From positions 22,826,104-22,890,103 of the forward strand of contig CM033402.1 in assembly GCA_019426215.1 (NCBI GenBank): a stretch of DNA of 64,000 nt, read 5' to 3'. The stretch's first letter is position 1; each line of letters starts with the position of its first letter. Positions 57,113 through 64,000 of the stretch are shown in pieces. Source of the stretch: Buddleja alternifolia (Eukaryota; Streptophyta; Magnoliopsida; Lamiales; Scrophulariaceae). The position numbers were made by a program, and so were the translations under genes. A model generated the notes under the pieces. The model was not told the DNA's origin, ran no database searches, and saw only the letters and a list, made by a program, of their open reading frames with translations.

Positions 57113-60100
57113 ATGGCTAAGAATCCTCTTTATACAATTCTTGAAACCAACAAACTGAACGGACCAAACTTTCCAGACTGGCTTAGAAACCTCAAAATCG
57201 TTCTTCAATATGAAAGGAAGGATTATATCCTAACGGCTATACAGCCGGTGATTAACGATGAAAGCAGTGATGAGGATAGAGAGTAAGCAAAGCTGTGGTC
57301 GGATGATAACATCCAAGCTAGATGCATCATCATGACTTCTATGTCAAATGAGTTGCAAAAGCAACATGAAAATATGATGATGGCAAAGGAAATCATCGAC
57401 CACTTAGAAGAGCTTTACGGTACTAGGACTAGGAGAGAAAGATATGCTATATCAAAACAACTGTTTGGAGCAAGGATGAATGAAGGGGCATCTGTGAGTG
57501 AGCACGTCCTTAAGATGATCCAATTAATTCATAAGATGAATGATTTGGATGTGCTACTCGACGGAGACCTTTGTGTCGATCTTGTGCTTCAATCTCTCCC
57601 AAAGTCATATGATCAATTCGTCATCAATTTCAACATGAACAACTTGAATGCTTCAATGAATGAACTGTTGAACATGTTGATAACTGCTGAAAGCACCATC
57701 AAGAAAGACAAACAGGTGCTTCTTATGAATTCATCTTCTAAAGCCAATAAGGGCAACAAGAAGAAGAATAAGACTAAGAAGCTGAAAGGTAATGGTGGTG
57801 TGAAGAAGGTAAAGAAGCCAAAGTCTGAGAAATCTGATAAGTGCCATAAATGTGGAAAAATTGGGCACTGGTCAAGGAACTGCAAAGAGCCTCTGGCTCA
57901 AGGTATGTTCTTTGTTGAAGTTAACTTTACTGTTAACAATACTTCTTGGGTTCTTGACACTGGATGCGGTGTTCATATCTGCAATGATTTGCAGGTGATG
58001 GAAAGAACCAAGGAGCTAAGTAGAGGAGACATGACCCTGCGGATGGGGAATGGAGCATTGGTTGCTGCCAAAGCCGTGGGGACAATCTACTTAGAGTTAG
58101 GAGATAGGAAATTAGTTTTACATTCCGTTTATTTTGTTCCTGAAATAATAAGAAATATTATCTCGATTCCGGTTTTAGATAGAGAAGGATATTGTTTTGA
58201 GATTCGGAATAAAAGTTTGCTTTTGTTTTATGAATCGTTTCTTATTATGGAATCGAAAATGAAGGATGGAATGTATACTATATCCCCAATAATTTCCAAT
58301 CTCAATATTCAACAAAGTAACAAACGTAAACAAGATAATCAAGTAAGCACACAAATGTGGCACGAAAGACTTGGACATATTTCCAAAGAAAGAATTCGAA
58401 CATTGGCAAAACATTTAGGTGTAAATGACTTAGATGAATTGTCAAGTTGCGAATCATGTCTTAAAGGAAAAATGGCCAAGTTACCATTTTCGGGGAAAGC
58501 GGAACGAGCCACAAAACCATTGGAATTAGTCCATACGGACATGTGCGGGCCAATGAGTGTTGGCACTCAAGGTGGCCAAAGCTACTTCGTAACTTTTACT
58601 GATGATTATTCACGGTATGGTTATTTATATCTTATGAGATATAAATCTGAATCCTTTGAGAAGTTTAAGGAGTTCAGAAATGAAGTAGAGAAGCAACTTG
58701 GTAGAAGTATTAAGGCTCTTCGATCGGATCGAGGAGGTGAATACTTGTCTACCGAGTTTCTTGATTATCTTAGAGAGAATGGAATTCTCTCACGGTGGAC
58801 ATCGCCCGGCACGCCTCAACATAACGGGGTAGCCGAGCGAAGGAATCGAACATTGCTAGATATGGTTCGATCCATGATGTGTTTCACTAAAGTTCCTAAG
58901 TCCATGTAGGGCTATGCTCTTGAAACGGTTGTCTATCTGTTGAATAGATCACCTAGCAAGACGGTGCCCAATACCCCATACGAAAGTTGGTGTGGAAAGA
59001 CGCCCTCATACAATCATTTGAGAATATGGGGGTGTCCTGCTTATGTAAAGCATTTAGTGGGAGACAAATGGGACCCCAAGTCCTCTTTGTGCTATTTTGT
59101 AGGATATCCAAAGGAAACTGTTGGATATTACTTTTACAGACCAACGGAACAAAAGGTTATTGTTTCAAGAAAAGCCAATTTCTTAGAGAGGGGTCACCTT
59201 CTAGATAGAAAAGGCGAGGCTGTGGAGCTTGATGAGGTCCATGAGAATGGATCAAGTCAAGAGATGCAAATTAACCCACCCGACACCAACGAGGCTACAT
59301 CAGTGGCACCCACCGAAAACACACAACCTTTGAGGAGATCAACGAGGATCCCAAAGGAGCCTGAAAGATGGCTAAGCCTATTGCAAGATGAGGGTACTCA
59401 AGATCCTCCTCTAGACTATGATCCGATGAGTTTTAAGAGTGCAATGTCCAACATAGATTCGAGAAAATGGCTAGAGACCATGACATCCGAAATGGACTCC
59501 ATGTACTCCAACAAGGTTTGGACCTTGGTTGACCCACCTGAGGGCATAAAGCCCATTGGCTGTAAGTGGGTCTACAAGCAAAAGCTTGGAGTTGATGGAG
59601 AGGTAGTAACCTATAAGGCTCGCCTCGTGGCAAAAGGATTCACTCAAAGACAAGGAATTGACTATGAGAAAACCTTCTCGCCAGTGGCTATGCTGAAATC
59701 CAATAGGATTATGCTTGCTATATCTGCATATTTTGATTATGAAATATGGCAGATGGATGTAAACACTGCATTCCTTAATGGAGAAATTGAGGAAGAGATT
59801 TACATGCAACAGCCAGAGGGCTTTACATCCAAAGGGAGCGAACACAAAGTGTGTAAACTCCAAAGGTCCATCTATGGACTTAAACAAGCTTCTCGAAGTT
59901 GGAACAAACGTTTTGACACTGTTATACAAGAGTATGGATACATTCAAAACGTTGAAGAGGCATGTGTGTATAAGAAAGTCAGTGGGAGCGCAGTCACGTT
60001 CATCATACTTTATGTCGATGACATCCTACTAATTGGAAATGATGTAGGGATGATGCAGTCAATTAAAGTATGGCTCTCTAATAAATTCTCCATGAAAGAT

Positions 60101-60997
60101 ATGGGAAAGGCGTCCTACATACTTGGTATGAAGATCTATAGAGATAGATCGAGTAGGATGCTAGGCCTTTCCCAATCTGCATATATCGATCGCGTACTCA
60201 AAAGATTTGAAATGGAAGAGTCCAAAAGGGGATTCTTGCCAATAGGACATGGTATCACACTTTCCAAGTCTATGTGCCCAAAGACTGAGGAGGAAAGAGT
60301 GAAAATGTCTAAAACTCCCTATGCTTCTGCGATAGGTAGTATCATGTATGCGATGATATGCACAAGACCCGATGTAGCCTATGCATTGAGTGCGTGCAGT
60401 CGATATCAAGCGAATCCAGGCATGGCACACTGGAGTTTGGTGAAAATAATCCTTAAGTATCTGAGAAGAACTAAGGAGTTGTTCTTGATATACGGACGGG
60501 GAGAATTGGAATTAGACGGGTTTACTGATTCGAGTTTCCAATCCGACAAGGATGACTCGAAGTCGGTCTCTGGGTTTGTATTTCTGCTTAATGGCGGAGC
60601 AGTTAGCTGGAAGAGTTCCAAACAAGCAACCATAGCTGACTCCACCACTGAAGCAGAATTTATTGCAGCAAATGAGGCTGCAAAAGAAGCTGTTTGGATG
60701 AGGAACTTCATCCAAGAATTGGGTGTCATTCCAACCGTTGGGGATCCAGTAATGGTCTACTGTGATAACAACGGGGCTATTGCGCAAGCAAAAGAGCCAA
60801 GGTCTCATCAGAAATCCAAACATGTTCTGAGGAAATTCCGATTGATACGAGAAATCATTGGAAAAGGAGACGTGCGAATGGAGCGCGTAGACACAGCGGA
60901 CAACATAGCGGACCCACTCACCAAACCCCTTAGCCAAAAAGTATTTGATGGACATCTGGGAAGAATGGGCCTTAAGTACATGGGCAATTGGCGCTAG
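57113..60997 (+). pseudogene. Ang-G gag-pol polyprotein, two nonsense codons
   Basis: ATG 57113 (MAKNPLYTILETNKLNGPNF) to TAG 60997, 1,294 residues in one frame. Stops are only TAA at 57284-57286 (…DRE*AKLWSDDN) and TAG at 58907-58909, where related proteins have Trp before GYALET. Domains: gag to about residue 240; zinc knuckle CHKCGKIGHWSRNC (57842-57883); protease WVLDTGCGVHIC (Asp at 57956); integrase zinc region HERLGHISKERI and CESCLKGK; D,D,E core HTDMCGP, FTDDYSRYGY and SDRGGEY, with TPQHNGVAERRNRTL; reverse transcriptase GCKWVYKQKLGVDGE, QMDVNTAFLNGEIEEEIY and YVDD (60011-60022); RNase H FTDSSFQSDKDD, STTEAEFIAANEA and CDNNGAIAQAKEPRSHQKSK, ending ADPLTKPLSQKVF. All catalytic residues I can check are present, so this copy died recently. 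Confidence 0.9.
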
Positions 60998-61011
60998 GGC
61001 AAGTGGGAGAT

Positions 61012-63157
61012 TGTTAGAGTTAGTGCCCGGCGCACCAATTATTGGGCGTCATTCTATGTAATAAGTAAGTCTAGAGTTGAACAACCGTTTTCTTATAAAT
61101 AAAGTCAATCTCTTTTATAAGTATGGCATGTCTTTATTCTTAAATTAGTTTTCACTTTGGCTTAGAATAAAGTCCCGAAGGATCACACATAGCTATGAGA
61201 CATCATTGCACATTGGGTGTGGGAATGATGGAATATGTCTCGAAGGCTGTGATCTTTAAACAAATGTTCCAAGTCGTAAAAGGGTTCATCGAGATAAAGG
61301 GATATCGATGCAACCCAAAAGACTTGCTCATATGATGCATACTTTTGGAGAAGTGTATCTCGTTCCATAGATACTGGCACGGTGAAAGCCAATGCATATA
61401 TGAGGGTTGCCATTCTGGTGATGGGCGAACTGAACAACCCCATGGAAGTTTCTAAAATGGATTCCCAGTTGAACGTGGAACTTCCAGTGGTCTTGTAGTA
61501 TAAGAGTAATCCTTATGGACCTAAGATTCCATTGGATGTCTTATGCGTAACCGCACGTGTTCTTGATTTGTTACATGATCACTCTAGATGATCGAATATG
61601 GGCAAACTCAGACATATGCGTCTTATGTGGTAAGGCACGTGAGAATCGAGAGGAATCTATCTCTGACATTAGCCTGTCGGTTAATCTCCTATGGTTACAT
61701 AGTGAATCGACTTAAGGAATCTTCGGCCGAAGTATGATATCTAAAGAGGCGTAGGGTTTCCTCGTTTAGATAGTTGAAGTCGATTTCACATAACGTGGGA
61801 AACATAGGATTGAATTAATAGAGCTTCGACCTTAGCCACTGCTCTAGGTTCAATCGGGAGATTAGATAGAGGGATCTTGCTTATGCGAGGATCAAGATTG
61901 CAAAAGGCGTATCTTTATCTTCGTTTTATCTAGGTCTTCGGGACCCTATGCTAGGTGGGCAACCGCGATTTGTAAGTGCCGAGAATTAGCTTGGTGACTA
62001 ATTCGAGGCTTGATTAAATCAAAGGATTGATTTAATCTAGTACTTTCCATTTTAGGAAGGTACACTAGCACTGTGGGAAGGTGTACTTACTACTAGATAG
62101 AAACGAGCCTAAGGGGTCACACACTTACTCGAGAGAGTCACTGTTTGAATAAAATGTGATTAATCAATTTTGAGGAAATTGAGGGAATTAGGAAAGTGTA
62201 GTACTTTCCTAATATGGAATATAAATTAATTGAAGGATTCAATTGATTTTACTTTTTTAATTAATCTTGTAGAATTAATTAAATTAATGGACCTAGTAGA
62301 GTCCAAGTATTTTATTTAATTGGGTAAAGCCCAAGTTAAATAAATAATATGTTGGAAATTAAATTGGTTGGATTTAATTAGACTTGTATTTAATTGATGG
62401 GTTGAGCCTATAATTAAATTAAGAAGTCAAAATTAAATCCTAGAGTCCAATTAATGGTGTTGACCGATTTTATGTCTTGTAATAAGGGAGGGGGCGATTT
62501 TTAGTATGGTGGAGGAGGAAAAGAGTTTTCCCCTTCTCCAAGTCTTCATAGGATAAAGATTACTAGAGAGTTTAGGAGAAAAGAAGTTTCCTTTTCCTAA
62601 TTGGACTCTAGGTAATCTTCACCTATAAATAAGAGATGATGAAGACTAAATAAAAGATGCTTAATTGCTGAAAATTTTGCCCCCCTCACTACTCTAAAAA
62701 TCGGCCACCTTTTCTCCTTCTTTCCAACACGACGTCGTTCTATTCATGTGTTGAATTAAACGACTTAGAAATATTCCTACCCTTCACATATTCAAGCCTA
62801 AGGCAAGCTTAGAATTGTTTTGTTGTCTAGCACGCAAGGCAAAACAATTGGTGACTTGAACGAGGTGTGGATACATCTTAGAGGTGCGACGCTTGGAGCA
62901 CTCTAAATCGAAAGATACGAAAAGACGACGGGCAATTTTTCACCCAAGGGAAATTGTGTGGATTTGCACCACAGGGTTGCTGTGATCCAAAGCTCGAGGT
63001 GATAACGAAATTTTCGAAAGGTATAATTTCGTTTACCTCCCTGTAAATTCAATCGAACCAATCCATATTCCTGTTTTCGGGTGGTTGTACATTTACTTTT
63101 TGTAAATTTTTAACTTCCGCTGCCACGAGCCACCCGAGGGAATGAGTCAACCCAACA
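61012..63157 (+). repeat. Ang-G 3' LTR
   Basis: 2,146 bp, from TGTTAGAGTTAGTGCCC to GAGTCAACCCAACA. TATAAATA at 62625-62632. The end is placed where SIRE-like pol of S4 resumes (ACTAACGTCCAAACC). The LTR end reads as coding in the minus-strand frame 63285-63049, a chimera of S4 pol and LTR. Confidence 0.8.
62625..62632 (+). promoter_or_regulatory. TATA box of the Ang-G LTR
   Basis: TATAAATA, 1,613 bp into the LTR, in the context CACC-TATAAATA-AGAG. Confidence 0.55.
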
Positions 63158-64000
63158 ACTAACGTCCAAACCTTGCTTCTCTCAAATTGGTTAAGCTCCT
63201 CTTGCATTGCTTCTACCCAACTTGAGGGACTGAGCGCTTCATCCACTTTCTTTGGTTCCATTTGAGATAGAAAACTTGCGAACATGGCCTCATTAGTTGT
63301 AGCCCTAGTTCTAATAGGTGCTTCTATATCTCTAGTTACTAACTCTGGTGGATGATCTCTAAGCCACTTACGATTTGGTTGGAATGGGTTGAGAGATGCT
63401 TAATTATCAATCACTTGATCTTCATTAGTCTCTCGGGCAGTTGTTTCATTGTTCACAGTTCCAATTTGCTCTTGATGATCATTCTCTTCATGATCATTAG
63501 TGATTCTTACAATGTTATCATTGATAACCTCACGAGTAACCTTAGGATTGAGCACAAAAATCTCATCATCCATACCATCACTATCATCACCAAGATTGAT
63601 TTGTGGCGCTTTTTGAGCAAGATCTTCAATCCCTACATCCTCAACATTAACCTTACTCGGTTCTTGGTTAGCATCATCAAACACAACATGAATGGATTCT
63701 TCAACCTTCAGTTTCACCTTATTTAGGATGCGAAAACTTTTTCCATTCTTGGCATAGCCTAGAAAGATTCCCTCATCTGCTTTAGGATCAAACGTCTTTA
63801 GGCTGTGCGATCCACTGTTATGAATGAAACATTTTGAACCAAATACATGAAAATATAAAACGTTAGGCTTACGTCCATTCCACAACTCATATGGAGTCTT
63901 CTCATGTTGCTTGTTTATCATACATCGGTTCTGAGTGTAGCAAGTGGTATTGATAGCTTCGGCCAAAACCCTTTGACGCAGGTTGGACTCTGCTAACATT
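63158..64000 (-). mobile_element. S4: SIRE-like pol fragment, cut by Ang-G and by the window edge
   Basis: The minus strand reads the integrase C-terminal part ([60 protein letters not shown]), the variable linker, then the start of reverse transcriptase ([37 protein letters not shown]). It breaks exactly after the bases equal to GGACGCTAGT in S3. One in-frame stop at 63400. Closest to S3 and S2 in the window. Confidence 0.88.

Larger units (their letters stand above)
56221..63157 (+). mobile_element. Ang-G: Angela-like copia element without 5' LTR
   Basis: Plus strand: leader (56221-57112), gag-pol in one frame (57113-60997), polypurine tract (about 60999-61011, AAGTGGGAGAT), 3' LTR (61012-63157). 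The 5' LTR and primer site are missing; the left boundary with Ang-D is approximate. The right end abuts SIRE-like pol (S4), with ACTAA as the presumed target duplication next to the LTR. Coding is much better preserved than in Ang-D. Confidence 0.85.

Noticed and set aside
63049..63285. 78-residue minus-strand protein
   Set aside because: Chimera: the first half is SIRE-like reverse transcriptase of S4, the second half is translated Ang-G LTR.

Overview
This is plant nuclear DNA, most likely from a eudicot. It is about 36% GC by eye and almost entirely LTR retrotransposon. The lineages present are Ty1/copia SIRE (Maximus)-like, Ty1/copia Angela-like with long LTRs and an initiator-tRNA-Met type primer site, and Ty3/gypsy Athila-like with a tRNA-Asp type primer site. 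Plant splice signals, telomere-type TTTAGGG units and a CACTA transposon end agree with this. I see no bacterial or organellar genes, rRNA, tRNA or CRISPR. The species cannot be told from the sequence.

Layout, left to right. (1) 1-2126: 3' end of a plus-strand SIRE-like element (S1). (2) 2127-5070: the only stretch that looks like host DNA. It holds the first exons of a small coiled-coil protein gene on the minus strand, its upstream region, and a CACTA terminus. (3) 5071-8774: 5' LTR, primer site, leader and gag start of a plus-strand Angela-like element (Ang-E). (4) 8775-8903: stub of an Athila-like LTR. (5) 8904-28607: minus-strand SIRE-like element S2. Its reverse transcriptase was split by an Angela-like solo LTR (C1, target duplication GAAGA). 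C1 was in turn split by a complete gag-protease-only Athila-like element (K, target duplication CTTAG). (6) 28608-33717: 3' LTR and 3' internal part of a second Athila-like element (F, minus). (7) 33718-44429: 5'-truncated plus-strand SIRE-like element S3, with pol, a large extra ORF and the 3' LTR. (8) 44430-47690: tail of another copia element (H), unassigned sequence, and a possible host terminal exon. (9) 47691-56220: minus-strand Angela-like element Ang-D, whose gag is broken by a second solo LTR (C2, target duplication GGAAA). (10) 56221-63157: plus-strand Angela-like element Ang-G, with one reading frame interrupted only by two nonsense codons, and its 3' LTR. (11) 63158-64000: minus-strand SIRE-like fragment S4.

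Relative order of events follows from the nesting: S2 is older than C1, C1 is older than K, Ang-D is older than C2, and S4 is older than Ang-G. Several blocks abut without target duplications (about 8904, 33718 and 56221). This suggests deletions between elements, or assembly joins.

The most interesting signal is not a gene. The 5' leaders of the three Angela-like elements each carry a row of three or four stem-loops ending 180-200 nt before gag. Stems differ between hairpins but pair within each, while the apical loops are nearly identical within an element (in Ang-G, CTC-AGAAAAT-GGG). A further conserved hairpin lies about 740-765 nt upstream of gag in all three. This looks like a covarying RNA packaging or dimerisation signal. 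Secondary points are a roughly 1,300-1,430-codon extra ORF in the SIRE-like elements, a strongly overused AAGCG(T/C) word throughout those elements, and position-conserved but sequence-divergent palindromic words in the U3 of the two Athila-like elements.
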